Shown in pieces: positions 46,188 to 54,921 of a stretch of 64,000 bases of DNA. The DNA lies in contig CAMDNW010000006.1 of NCBI GenBank assembly GCA_945903275.1, positions 26,062 through 90,061 on the forward strand, read 5' to 3'. Made by a program: the position numbers and the translations under genes. The stretch's first letter is position 1; each line of letters opens with the position of its first letter. The stretch is from Thermoflexus hugenholtzii JAD2 (lineage in GTDB: Bacteria; Chloroflexota; Dehalococcoidia; UBA2979). Below the pieces are notes generated by a model that was not told the origin of the DNA, did not search any database, and saw only the letters and a program-made list of their open reading frames with translations.

Positions 46188-48128
46188 TCAGACGTCAAGC
46201 GTGGCGGAGAGCGCGTGCGTCATGATGAACGCCTTGCGTGGCGGCACGTCGTCACCCATTAACTTCGTGAAGAGGTCATCCGCGTTGGCGGCGTCGTGTA
46301 CCTCCACCTGAAGTAGCACGCGGTTGGTGGGATCCATCGTGGTCTCCCACAACTGATCTGGGTTCATCTCGCCCAGACCCTTGTAGCGCTGCATGTTCGC
46401 GTTCTTGCGTTCCGAGGCGGCCAGGTACGTCTCTCGCTCGACGTCTGAGAAGAGCCAGGTGACGTTGCGCCCCTGCGTGACGCTGTAGAGCGGCGGCTGC
46501 GCTATATAGAGATAGCCGCCTTCGATCAGCGCCGGCATGTAGCGGTAGAAGAACGTGAGCAGCAGCGTGCGAATGTGCGCCCCGTCCACATCAGCGTCGG
46601 TCATGATGATCACCTTGTGGTAGCGCAGTTTGTCGACGTTGAAGTCCGCGCCAAACGAGCTACCGAGCGCCGTGATGAGTATGCGGATCTCCTCGTGCGC
46701 CAGCATCTTGTCGAGGCGCGCCTTCTCGACGTTCAGTATCTTGCCGCGCAGCGGCAGGATCGCCTGCGTGCGCCGGTCGCGCGCGCTCTTGGCGGAACCG
46801 CCTGCGGACTCGCCCTCGACGAGATAGATCTCAGCGAACTCAGGGTTGTTCTCGGAGCAGTCGGCCAGCTTGCCGGGCAGCATGGAGCCTTCGAGGACGC
46901 CTTTGCGCTGTACTAGGTCGCGCGCCTTACGTGCGGCTTCGCGGGCCCGCGAAGCGGTGAGCGCCTTGTCGATCACGCGCCGGCCGACGGCCGGGTTCTC
47001 GTCGAGGTATTGGTTGAGTCCCGCCGCCACGGCGGAGTCGACGATGCCTTTCACCTCGGGGTTGCCGAGGCGGGTCTTCGTCTGGCCTTCGAACTGCGGC
47101 TCGCCGAGCTTCACGCTGATCACCGCGGAGAGACCCTCGCGCACATCGTCGCCGGTGAGGTTAGGGTCGTCGTCCTTGAGAATTTTGGCGCGGCGCGCGT
47201 AGTCGTTCAGTGCGCGCGTAAGCGCGGAGCGGAAGCCGGTCATGTGGCTGCCGCCATCGATGGTGTTGATGCAGTTCGCGAACGAGTAGACGGACTCGCT
47301 GAACGTGGAGTTGTACTGAAGCGCGACTTCGATTGAGATGCCATCGCGCTCGGACTCCATCGTGATGGGGTCGGGGTGCAGAGGACTCTTGCCGCGGTTG
47401 ATGTGGCGGACAAACGCCTCGATGCCCGAGTCGAAGTAGAAGTTGCGTTCATTGCCGTCGCCGCGCAGGTCAACGAACTTGATCCAGACACCCTTAGTTA
47501 GGTAGGCCATCTCGCGGAAGCGCGCGGCCAGCGTGTCGAAGTCGTAGTCCATCGTCTCGAAGATTTGCGGGTCGGGCAGGAACCGGATCGTTGTGCCGTT
47601 GTGCTCTGGCTTTGCGCCTCGCACCTTCTCTAGCGCCGCCTTCGGCGCGCCGCGCTCGTACGCTTGGCGGTAGAGCGCGCCATTCAGCGCAATCTCGGCC
47701 GCGAGGTCAACCGAGAGCGCGTTCACGACCGATGCGCCGACTCCGTGGAGGCCGCCCGAGACCTTGTACCCGCCACCGCCGAACTTACCGCCGGCGTGGA
47801 GGACGGTGAGCACCGTTTCCAGCGCGGAGAGGCCAGTCTTCTCGTGCTTATCGACCGGAATGCCGCGCCCGTTGTCCTTCACGACGACGTGGCCGTCGGC
47901 GTCGATGGTGATCTCGATGCGGTCGCAGTGGCCAGCCATCGCCTCGTCGATAGCGTTGTCGACGATTTCGTAGATGAGGTGGTGCAGGCCCCGCTGGTCG
48001 GTGGAGCCGATGTACATACCGGGCCGCCGCCGCACGGCTTCGAGACCTTCGAGAACCTGGATGTCCTTGGCGGTGTACCCGCTGGTGGCGGCGGCGGCAC
48101 GCGCGGTGCGCTGGGAAGAAGTCGTCAT
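46188..48128 (-). CDS. gyrB: DNA gyrase subunit B
   Basis: 646 residues from the ATG at 48128, behind GCGAGGACAG. The GHKL ATPase has VRRRPGMYIGSTDQRGLHHL, DNGRGIPV and GGLHGVGASVVNALS. The TOPRIM domain has LVEGESAGGSAKSARDRRTQA and, near residue 510, DADVDGAHIRTL, and the C-terminus has RYKGLGEMNPDQLWETTMDP. These favour GyrB over ParE. It introduces negative supercoils with GyrA, which is not in the window. Its closeness to dnaA fits an origin-proximal position. Confidence 0.95.
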   Translation of the reverse strand: MTTSSQRTARAAAATSGYTAKDIQVLEGLEAVRRRPGMYIGSTDQRGLHHLIYEIVDNAIDEAMAGHCDRIEITIDADGHVVVKDNGRGIPVDKHEKTGLSALETVLTVLHAGGKFGGGGYKVSGGLHGVGASVVNALSVDLAAEIALNGALYRQAYERGAPKAALEKVRGAKPEHNGTTIRFLPDPQIFETMDYDFDTLAARFREMAYLTKGVWIKFVDLRGDGNERNFYFDSGIEAFVRHINRGKSPLHPDPITMESERDGISIEVALQYNSTFSESVYSFANCINTIDGGSHMTGFRSALTRALNDYARRAKILKDDDPNLTGDDVREGLSAVISVKLGEPQFEGQTKTRLGNPEVKGIVDSAVAAGLNQYLDENPAVGRRVIDKALTASRAREAARKARDLVQRKGVLEGSMLPGKLADCSENNPEFAEIYLVEGESAGGSAKSARDRRTQAILPLRGKILNVEKARLDKMLAHEEIRILITALGSSFGADFNVDKLRYHKVIIMTDADVDGAHIRTLLLTFFYRYMPALIEGGYLYIAQPPLYSVTQGRNVTWLFSDVERETYLAASERKNANMQRYKGLGEMNPDQLWETTMDPTNRVLLQVEVHDAANADDLFTKLMGDDVPPRKAFIMTHALSATLDV

Positions 48129-48271
48129 CTGTCCTCGCTTACGTCGCCCGCGCACCGTCGCTGCAAGCCGGGCTAGCGCCGTCCTCGATATGTTGGTTAG
48201 AGGCCTTTATTTTACCACTGATGTTCGTTTCAGACTTGCCGGAAGCGGCCTGCGTAGCCCTCAATCCGGCC

Positions 48272-48277
48272 TACAAT
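48272..48277 (+). promoter_or_regulatory. -10 element 7 bases before the trmO-like ATG
   Basis: TACAAT ends 7 bases before the ATG at 48285. A transcript starting at the normal distance would begin at the ATG itself, predicting a leaderless mRNA. No clear ribosome site is present, which agrees with that reading. Confidence 0.5.
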
Positions 48278-48284
48278 CTGGCCT

Positions 48285-48725
48285 ATGGAAACGATTGAAA
48301 TCGAGCCTATCGGCGTGGTCACGGGCGCAGGCGGCGAACTGACGCGGCAGGATTGGTCGCGTGTCCAGAGCGAGGTGCGGCTACGCCCGGAATTCGCCGA
48401 TGCGCTGCTCGGGCTTGCGGACTATTCACACGTGATCGTGATTGGCTGGCTTGGCCAGGTTCCCGTTGAACTGCGTGAGCGGCGTCAGGCCTACCCTGCA
48501 GGCAATAATCGCCTCCCGCTGCAGGGCGCGCTGTCGCTGCGCGGTGGCGCGAGACCGAACCCAGTGTCGATCACGGTCTGCCGCCTGCTCGCCATCGAAA
48601 GCGCCGTGCTGCTCCTCGAAGGCCTTGACCTCGTCGACGGGACGCCAGTGCTCGATGTGAAACCCTACATCGCGTTCTACGACTCCGTGACGGAAGCAAC
48701 GATCCCTAGGTGGGCAAGCGGGTAG
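48285..48725 (+). CDS. TrmO/TsaA-like tRNA methyltransferase
   Basis: 146 residues. IEIEPIGVV at the start, GARPNPVSITVCRLL in the middle and DGTPVLDVKPYIAFYD near the end are the family landmarks of TsaA/TrmO proteins, which methylate N6-threonylcarbamoyladenosine in tRNA. Members of this length often occur as single-domain proteins, and some act in other pathways, so the tRNA role is by family only. It is divergent from gyrB and seems to lack a 5' leader. Confidence 0.82.
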   Translation: METIEIEPIGVVTGAGGELTRQDWSRVQSEVRLRPEFADALLGLADYSHVIVIGWLGQVPVELRERRQAYPAGNNRLPLQGALSLRGGARPNPVSITVCRLLAIESAVLLLEGLDLVDGTPVLDVKPYIAFYDSVTEATIPRWASG

Positions 48726-48767
48726 CGGAGACTTGTCTAGGCTGCACCCGACGCTGACACTGACGGC

Positions 48768-49859
48768 ATGGACATTGGCATCATAGGCATCGCCCGCTCG
48801 GGCAAAACCTCACTCTTCAACGCCGTGACGCGAGGACAAGCGCAGATCGGCGCCTACTCCTCGCAGCAGGAACCGAACGTCGGCATCGCGCGGGTGCCCG
48901 ACGCACGCGTCGATGCTCTCGCCGGTATGTTCAAGCCAAAGAAGATCACGTACGCGGAAATCCGCTGGGTCGACTACCCGGTCGCCGGATTCGGTGCTGA
49001 GGGGCCGGGCAACCGCTTCCTAGCAGAGATCGCCGGCCTCGATGCGGTGGTGCACGTGGTGCGCGCGTTCGAGGACGAGTCGGTGCCTCACCCGGACGGT
49101 TCTGTCGATCCCCACCGTGACATCGAGGCGCTCGACCTCGAACTGACCTTCGCCGACCTCGCGCTCATCGAGCGCCGCCTCAGTCGTATCGAGTCCGAGA
49201 TGCGCTCGATGAAAGCCGCCGACCGTGGGCGCATTGAGGCCGATCGCGACCTGCTGCTGCGGCTGCAAACTGAACTCGAGGCCGGCCGGTCGATTCGTTC
49301 CGTGACGCTGACCGAGCCTGAGCAGAAGGCGCTAGCGGCGTACCAGTTCGTGACGCGTCTGCCGGTGCTGGTGGTTGTCAACATCGCTGAGGATGATCTC
49401 GGACGTGCGGGCGAGATCGAAGCCGCGTTTGCCGAGCGGCACGGCGGCCCTGGTGTTGCGATCGCGGCGCTCTGCGCCAAGATCGAGGCGGAACTGGCCC
49501 TGCTGCCCCCGGATGAAGCAGCGGAGTTCCGTCGTGACCTCGGTGTCGCGGCCGAGTCGCCGCTCGACCGGACGATTCAGGCCGCCTACTCCCTGCTTGG
49601 TTTGCAATCATTCCTCACTGCGGGTGACGACGAGTGCCGTGCGTGGACGGTGCAGCGAGGCGCAACAGCGCCCGAGGCGGCCGGCAAGATTCACTCAGAC
49701 CTCGAACGTGGGTTCATCCGCGCGGAAGTTGCCCGGTGGGATGAACTGGTCGAGGCAGGATCGAACGCAGAACTGAAGAAGCGCGGCCGGTTGCGTACCG
49801 AGGGCAAGGGGTACGTGGTGCAGGACGGCGACGTGATCAACATTCTGTTCAATGTCTAG
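48768..49859 (+). CDS. ychF: YchF/Ola1-type translation-associated NTPase
   Basis: 363 residues. The G1 loop reads IGIARSGKTSLFNAVT, DYPVAG marks G3, and the base-recognition site is NIAED rather than NKxD, the change that gives YchF proteins ATP preference. A coiled-coil insertion lies near residues 130-180. The C-terminal TGS domain ends in GRLRTEGKGYVVQDGDVINILFNV. YchF binds ribosomes and modulates translation and stress responses. It follows the trmO-like gene by 42 bases. Confidence 0.92.
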   Translation: MDIGIIGIARSGKTSLFNAVTRGQAQIGAYSSQQEPNVGIARVPDARVDALAGMFKPKKITYAEIRWVDYPVAGFGAEGPGNRFLAEIAGLDAVVHVVRAFEDESVPHPDGSVDPHRDIEALDLELTFADLALIERRLSRIESEMRSMKAADRGRIEADRDLLLRLQTELEAGRSIRSVTLTEPEQKALAAYQFVTRLPVLVVVNIAEDDLGRAGEIEAAFAERHGGPGVAIAALCAKIEAELALLPPDEAAEFRRDLGVAAESPLDRTIQAAYSLLGLQSFLTAGDDECRAWTVQRGATAPEAAGKIHSDLERGFIRAEVARWDELVEAGSNAELKKRGRLRTEGKGYVVQDGDVINILFNV

Positions 49860-49911
49860 GTGCCCGTTATGGCTCACGCGCTCGTTATAGTGTTCGCGCT
49901 GAGGGGGTTCG

Positions 49912-50796
49912 ATGGCTAATAACGACCGTTCCGAAGTGATGCGCGGGATTGTGGCAGAAGTGGAAATGGCGCTTGGCGATGGCCGCCCGGTGGCTGTCGC
50001 CACAGTGATGGATGTCGGCGAGCAATCCGGCCTCGAACTCGGCACGAAGATGCTGATCCGGCATCACGTCGAGAACACGACGCTGGGTGCGATCGACAGC
50101 GGACCCGTCGACCTCGCAATCCGCGAGGCGGTGCAGGTGATGTTTGAGACCTTCCCCCGCGTGCCGCTGCAGACGCTCTATGTCGGCAGCGAGCATGGCG
50201 CAGTGATGCGGCGCTCGCAGGCACAGTCCGGCGACGCCCGCATCATGCTGGAACTGTTCGAGGCGCCCGCGCGCTTGGTGATCTGTGGCGGCGGGCACGT
50301 AGGGCTGGCGATCGCCTCGATCGCCAGCATCCTCGGCTTCGACATCACCGTGATCGACGACCGTCAGGAGTTTGCGAACAGCGAGCGATTCCCGATGGCA
50401 AAGGAAATCCTCTGTGGGGATTTTGGCGAGGTCATCGACAAGATGTCGATCGACCTGACGTCGAGTTTTGTGCTCGTCTCACGCGGGCATCAGCAGGACA
50501 CGCTGGCGCTGCGGCACATCGTTGCCCGGGATTCAGGCTACGTAGGCATGATCGGCAGCCGCCGCCGTGTGGCGACGGTGCTGACGAATCTGCAGGCTGA
50601 GGGGATATCCGCCGACGCGCTGGCGCGGGTGCACACGCCCATCGGCCTCGATATCGGGGCGGAGACCCCCGAGGAGATCGCGCTGTCAATCCTCGCCGAG
50701 ATCGTGCTCGTGCGGAAAGGCGGGACGGGAACGAAACTCTCGACGCTCAACAGTCGGCGGCAGGCAGAACGGCCAATGCCGGATACAAGCCGGTGA
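49912..50796 (+). CDS. XdhC/CoxF family protein (full length)
   Basis: 294 residues. The N-terminal XdhC_CoxI-like part begins near residue 8 (VEMALGDGRPVAVATV), and its usual GGGC-type loop here reads GAIDSGPVD. The C-terminal Rossmann-like XdhC_C domain contains VICGGGHVGLAIASIASILGF, VSRGHQQDTLALRHIV and YVGMIGSRRRVA. Such proteins help insert or sulfurate molybdenum cofactor in hydroxylases. No molybdenum hydroxylase is in this window. A second, shorter family member is encoded at 51098. Confidence 0.85.
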   Translation: MANNDRSEVMRGIVAEVEMALGDGRPVAVATVMDVGEQSGLELGTKMLIRHHVENTTLGAIDSGPVDLAIREAVQVMFETFPRVPLQTLYVGSEHGAVMRRSQAQSGDARIMLELFEAPARLVICGGGHVGLAIASIASILGFDITVIDDRQEFANSERFPMAKEILCGDFGEVIDKMSIDLTSSFVLVSRGHQQDTLALRHIVARDSGYVGMIGSRRRVATVLTNLQAEGISADALARVHTPIGLDIGAETPEEIALSILAEIVLVRKGGTGTKLSTLNSRRQAERPMPDTSR

Positions 50797-51097
50797 AGAG
50801 CCACGGATTCCGCGTGCTATACGCCGCGTGGCATGCTATGCATGTTCGTGATGAACGCGACGACCACCGGAAACGGCGTGTGGACGTCTTCTCAGTCAGC
50901 CTCTTCCAAGGCGTGTACGGCTTGCCTTGGGGGTATCCCTCTGTGGTGTGAGAACCGGCATATGCCGGTTCTCACATTTTTCAGCCGCCTCAGGGGCGAT
51001 TCCCTGTGGTATTTAGTGATACGCGGCTATCTTCTAGGCGGGTTCGCGGGCTGGTCCCGCGATTTGGTATCATCGCGGCGTAACGGAGAGACCAACG
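50797..51097. other. gap between the two XdhC-family genes
   Basis: About 300 bases. It holds a strong terminator (50947-50981), a small GC hairpin (51045-51061, arms CGCGGG and CCCGCG) and a possible -10 TATCAT at 51068-51073. A frame of 96 codons crosses it (50833-51123), but it resembles nothing I know and runs through the terminator. The 150 bases before the terminator could hold a small RNA, but I see no match to a known one. Confidence 0.5.
50947..50981 (+). terminator. intrinsic terminator after xdhC
   Basis: A perfect 30-base palindrome with half-site TGTGAGAACCGGCAT, followed by TTTTT. It is the clearest intrinsic terminator in the window, about 150 bases after the xdhC-family stop. 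Confidence 0.93.
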
Positions 51098-51415
51098 ATG
51101 CAGCAAGAAGAATTATTTACTGAGATTCGTCAGGCACAGACGGTCGGCGAGCGCCGGGTGCTGGCCACCGTCGCGACCACGCGAGGCTCGACGCCGCGCG
51201 GGCCGGGCGCGCACCTGCTGTTGCGGCCGGATGGCACGTTTGCGGGCACCATTGGTGGTGGCTGTGGCGAAGCCGAGGTCTGGCAGGAGGCGATGGAGAC
51301 GATGGCGGACGGCAAGCCGCGTGTCGTCACAGTCGACCTCACTACGCCGGTCGATGGTGATGACAAGATCTGCGGTGGCGTGATGGAAGTATTCATCGAG
51401 CGCGTCTCGGGCTGA
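51098..51415 (+). CDS. stand-alone XdhC_CoxI domain protein
   Basis: 105 residues, behind GGAGAG. It consists only of the XdhC_CoxI domain: TRGSTPRGPGAHLLLRPDG followed by FAGTIGGGCGEAEV, the conserved loop with its Cys and Glu. The Rossmann half is absent. The loop that is degenerate in the full-length relative upstream is intact here, so the two may work as a pair. It has its own promoter region after a strong terminator. Confidence 0.85.
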   Translation: MQQEELFTEIRQAQTVGERRVLATVATTRGSTPRGPGAHLLLRPDGTFAGTIGGGCGEAEVWQEAMETMADGKPRVVTVDLTTPVDGDDKICGGVMEVFIERVSG

Positions 51416-51538
51416 TCGCTCGTGGGGTCGTTTTGCGGTTGTTCAACCCGCTGTGGCGGCATGGGCGTATCCTGTAAGCCCGGTAGTTGTCGCCAGCGTG
51501 CGTGACCGCATTCGCGGATCGCGCGGGAGGAGCCAGAG

Positions 51539-51748
51539 ATGTTTGGGACACTCGGATGGCAAGAACTGCTGATCGTGCTTGTAATCCTCGCGCTGCTGTT
51601 CGGTGCGTCGCGCGTGGCTGACCTTGGTGGTGCCCTGGGCCGGGGCATCCGCGAGTTCCGTTCCGAGGCAAGCAACAGCCCGAAACCGGACGCTGATGAA
51701 AAGATCGCTACCTCGGAGCGCACCGGAGACAGCACCAAGACGACCTGA
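51539..51748 (+). CDS. tatA: Sec-independent protein translocase TatA
   Basis: 69 residues behind GGGAGGAG. The N-terminal helix starts MFGTLGWQELLIVLVILALLFG and is followed by the amphipathic helix VADLGGALGRGIREFRSE and a charged tail, the TatA/E plan. TatA forms the pore for folded proteins with twin-arginine signals. tatC is not in the window. The M23 protein at 7367 has a candidate Tat signal. Confidence 0.93.
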   Translation: MFGTLGWQELLIVLVILALLFGASRVADLGGALGRGIREFRSEASNSPKPDADEKIATSERTGDSTKTT

Positions 51749-51774
51749 GCCGTCAGGTGTTACGGCATACACCA

Positions 51775-51799
51775 AGACGCGCGGCCGAGCCGCGCGTCT
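51775..51799 (+). terminator. hairpin after tatA
   Basis: The perfect 11-base arms AGACGCGCGGC and GCCGCGCGTCT enclose a 3-base loop, with GCATTT after the stem. It is probably a terminator for tatA, though the U-run is short. Confidence 0.65.
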
Positions 51800-51824
51800 G
51801 CATTTCCGGAGACATACGGGGCGT

Positions 51825-53225
51825 ATGACGGGTATCGGCTTCCGGGAACGTGGCGCACTGCTGGCGGGACGTGCCGCCGGTGAAGCGGCACGTCGCCTCG
51901 GACGCGGCGGCGGCACGGCGCTACCCGGTTTGGTAGCAGGCACGCTCGCCCCGAGGCTGATCGAGCGCTTTGCGGCGCAACTCGGCTACGGTGCCATTAC
52001 CGTGACCGGCACCAACGGTAAGACGACGACGTCACACCTCCTCACGAACACGGCGCGTGCGGCGGGCCTGCAGCCGCTCACGAACCGTTCCGGGTCGAAC
52101 CTCGAGCGCGGCATTGCGAGCACGTTCGTCGACGCCGCGACTCCGGCCGGGACGCTCCCCGATGCTAGTAGCCGCCTCGGCGTCTTCGAACTCGACGAGG
52201 CAGTGTGGCCGCTGCTGCTGCCGCGGTTGAAGCCACGTGCGGCGGTCTTCCTCAACCTCTTTCGCGACCAACTCGACCGCTACGGTGAAGTGGACTCCGT
52301 GGCCGAGGGTTGGGAGCGTGCGTTGGCTGCGTACGCATCTCCGATCGCGCTGGTCTTGAATGTCGACGATCCCTCAGTCGCGCTGCTCGGCGAGTCCGCG
52401 CGCAACGAGGTGGTCGGCTTCGGCATCGAGGATCGTGGCGTGGCGCTCATCGAGGCGGAACACGCCTCGGACGCGCGGTTCTGCAGGTGCGGTGCAACCT
52501 TCCGCTACGACGCAGTATTCATGGGGCACGTCGGCCTCTGGAGATGCCCCGGATGCGCGCGCGCGCGCACAGTTCCGGTGGTCGCCGCCCGCGACGTGCG
52601 CCTCGGCGCGGACGAGACGAGGTTCACATTGTGCGTCGGAGAGCGCGGCGCCGAGGTCGCGATTCCATTTGCGGGTCTGTACTCGGTATATAACGCTCTC
52701 GCCTGCGCGGCCGGTGCACATGCGCTGGGCTTGCCACTCGAAGCGACCGTACGTGCGCTCGCGGAGTCCGGCCCTGCCTTTGGCCGCCAGGAGCGCTTCG
52801 AGGTAGATGGTCGCCACGTGCGGCTGCTGCTCGCAAAAAACCCCACCGGCATGAACGAGGTGCTACGGACGCTACTGGCGAATACCGAGCCGCTGACATT
52901 GTTGGCACTGCTCAACGATGGAATTCAGGACGGGCAGGACGTGTCATGGATATACGACGCCGACATTGAGCGAATCGCAGGACGCGTGGTCACGCTGATC
53001 GCTGGTGGTGATCGCGCCGACGACATGGCGTTGCGCTGCGCGTTGGCCGGCTTTGAGCCGGTGGTAGCGGAGCGAGACATCGAACGAGCCCTCGATGCGG
53101 CGATCGCGCGGACACCTGCTGGCGGCCGTGTCGAGGTGATGACGACGTACACGGCGATGCTCGCGGTACGCGCGATACTGGCGCGCCGCACAGGTGCGCA
53201 GCCGTACTGGGAGGAGCAGGCATGA
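51825..53225 (+). CDS. murT: lipid II isoglutaminyl synthase subunit MurT
   Basis: 466 residues from the ATG at 51825; the frame further upstream overlaps tatA. The Mur ligase ATP loop TVTGTNGKTTTSHLL is near residue 65. A zinc ribbon with CRCG and CPGC knuckles (about 220-246) interrupts the middle domain, a feature of MurT. The C-terminal DUF1727-like part follows (LAKNPTGMNEVLR). MurT with GatD amidates the alpha-carboxyl of D-Glu in lipid II. It overlaps gatD by 4 bases (ATGA). Confidence 0.94.
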   Translation: MTGIGFRERGALLAGRAAGEAARRLGRGGGTALPGLVAGTLAPRLIERFAAQLGYGAITVTGTNGKTTTSHLLTNTARAAGLQPLTNRSGSNLERGIASTFVDAATPAGTLPDASSRLGVFELDEAVWPLLLPRLKPRAAVFLNLFRDQLDRYGEVDSVAEGWERALAAYASPIALVLNVDDPSVALLGESARNEVVGFGIEDRGVALIEAEHASDARFCRCGATFRYDAVFMGHVGLWRCPGCARARTVPVVAARDVRLGADETRFTLCVGERGAEVAIPFAGLYSVYNALACAAGAHALGLPLEATVRALAESGPAFGRQERFEVDGRHVRLLLAKNPTGMNEVLRTLLANTEPLTLLALLNDGIQDGQDVSWIYDADIERIAGRVVTLIAGGDRADDMALRCALAGFEPVVAERDIERALDAAIARTPAGGRVEVMTTYTAMLAVRAILARRTGAQPYWEEQA

Positions 53226-53992
53226 CGCGCCCGCCCGCTCGCGCGGTCCGTATTGTCACGCTCTACCCGGAGGTAATGAATGTGTACGCCGACCGCGGCA
53301 ATTTGTTCGCGGTGCAGGCGCGGTGCAGTCGCCTCGGTATCGGCTGCGAGGTGCTGCCGATCGGCATCGGCGATTCCCTACCGGTTGAGGCCGATCTCGT
53401 ACTCATCGGCGGTGGCCAGGATCGTGAGCAGCGAAGAATCGCTCTAGACCTCCTTGCGAAAGGCCCGGTACTGCGCGATTGGGCGGACGCGGATACGGCG
53501 ATGCTTGCGGTGTGTGGTGGCTTCCAGCTGTTCGGAGACTTCTACCGCACCGCGCAAGGCGAGGAGTTGCCCGGTGTGCGGGTGTTCGACGCGATCACGG
53601 TCACGCCTGCGCCTGGTGCGCCTCGCTGCATCGGTGATGTGCTGGCCGACGCGGCGATTCCCGAGGTTGGCGAACTCGTGGGCTTCGAGAACCACGGCGG
53701 GCGCACCTACCTCGGGCCACGAGGCGTGCCGCTTGCCCGGGTGCGCTACGGCTACGGCAACAACGGCGACGATGGCACCGAGGGTGCGGTGTACCACGAG
53801 GCGATCGGCACGTATCTGCACGGCTCGTTGCTGCCGAAGAATCCTGCACTCCTCGACCGCCTGAGCTTCGCGGCGTTGCGGCACCGCTATGGTGCGGACG
53901 CAACCTTCGAGTCTTTCCGTGACGAGTACGCCGAGCGTGCGCATCACGCTGCTGCGGATGTGGCGCGGAGTCGAGGCCGGCGCAACGTCTAA
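53222..53992 (+). CDS. gatD: lipid II isoglutaminyl synthase subunit GatD
   Basis: 256 residues. A class I glutamine amidotransferase-like protein with LIGGGQDREQ, the catalytic Cys in AVCGGFQLFG near residue 98, FENHGGRTYLG, and the catalytic His in YLHGSLLPKNP. GatD releases ammonia from glutamine for MurT. The pair implies amidated peptidoglycan, which supports a cell wall of Gram-positive type in this organism and fits the peptidoglycan hydrolases and UppP encoded nearby. Confidence 0.94.
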   Translation: MTRPPARAVRIVTLYPEVMNVYADRGNLFAVQARCSRLGIGCEVLPIGIGDSLPVEADLVLIGGGQDREQRRIALDLLAKGPVLRDWADADTAMLAVCGGFQLFGDFYRTAQGEELPGVRVFDAITVTPAPGAPRCIGDVLADAAIPEVGELVGFENHGGRTYLGPRGVPLARVRYGYGNNGDDGTEGAVYHEAIGTYLHGSLLPKNPALLDRLSFAALRHRYGADATFESFRDEYAERAHHAAADVARSRGRRNV

Positions 53993-54055
53993 CGAGAGCC
54001 TCACGCGCTCCCCGTGTACCATCGAAGGTGACCGTATACCTCGATGGAGGAGCCC

Positions 54056-54919
54056 GTGCCGCTGTTACTGATCGAGATCCCGTGGAGCCCCAATATCTTC
54101 ACGCTGGGAGGGTTCGTGCTGACGTGGCATGGGCTCTTCACGGCGTTCGGCATCCTCGCGGGCGTGCAACTCGCGCTGCGGATGGGGCAGGTCGTTCGCT
54201 ACGACTCCGATCAGGCTTACACGCTGGCGCTGGTTGGCGTGCCGAGCGGCATCGTCGGCGCGCGCGCTCTCTTCGTTGCCGAGCATTGGGACTTCTACGG
54301 CGCGAGCCCGGGCGACATCCTTGCGCTGAACGAAGGTGGTATCTCCGTCTGGGGTGCGGTGCTCGGCGGTGTCCTCGGCGCCCTGCTGTTCGCGCTGTGG
54401 CGCAAGTATCCAGTGGGCCGCGGTCTCGATATCGCCGCGTTTGGCATCCTGATCGGGTTGGCGATCGGCCGCATGGGTGACCTTGTCAATGGTGAGCACC
54501 TCGGGCTGCCGACTGCCCTTCCGTGGGCCGTGGTCTACACGCACCCGCTTTCCCCGGCGTTCGCGCACTCAATCACCGCGGGATCGCACCACCCGGCGAC
54601 TACATACGAACTACTGGGCTTGCTCGCGTTGCTCGGTGCGATGTTTGTGGTGATGCTCCGCATCTTCCCCGACCGGCCGGCAATGACGTTCCTCGTGTTT
54701 ATTGTCGGCTATTCGCTATTGCGCTTCGTCCTTACGAACCTGCGCGTTGACTCGGACATCGTTGCGTGGGGACTCCGCACGCCGCAGTTCGTAGCCGTAC
54801 TGGTGCTCATCGCATCGGTGCCCGCCATCGTGTACTGCCTCGTGCGGCCGCGTCAGCAAATCGGCGAAGTGCCCGCGCCACCCCCGCCTCCCGGCCGCGT
54901 GCCCGTCCGTCGAGGCTGA
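54056..54919 (+). CDS. lgt: prolipoprotein diacylglyceryl transferase
   Basis: 287 residues from the GTG at 54056, placed 5 bases after GGAGG; the ATG at 54044 overlaps that ribosome site. About seven membrane helices are visible. The Lgt signature reads GRMGDLVNGEHLGLPT, with Asp where many have Asn, and GGISVWGAVLGG and the HPATTYELL segment match the family. Lgt moves a diacylglyceryl group onto the lipobox Cys of prolipoproteins, for example the product at 25594-26268. A Pro-rich tail ends the protein. Confidence 0.93.
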   Translation: MPLLLIEIPWSPNIFTLGGFVLTWHGLFTAFGILAGVQLALRMGQVVRYDSDQAYTLALVGVPSGIVGARALFVAEHWDFYGASPGDILALNEGGISVWGAVLGGVLGALLFALWRKYPVGRGLDIAAFGILIGLAIGRMGDLVNGEHLGLPTALPWAVVYTHPLSPAFAHSITAGSHHPATTYELLGLLALLGAMFVVMLRIFPDRPAMTFLVFIVGYSLLRFVLTNLRVDSDIVAWGLRTPQFVAVLVLIASVPAIVYCLVRPRQQIGEVPAPPPPPGRVPVRRG

Positions 54920-54921
54920 AC

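Noticed and set aside
50833..51123. A 96-codon frame between the XdhC-family genes
   Set aside because: It reads through a strong terminator and a hairpin, overlaps the next gene's start and resembles no family.
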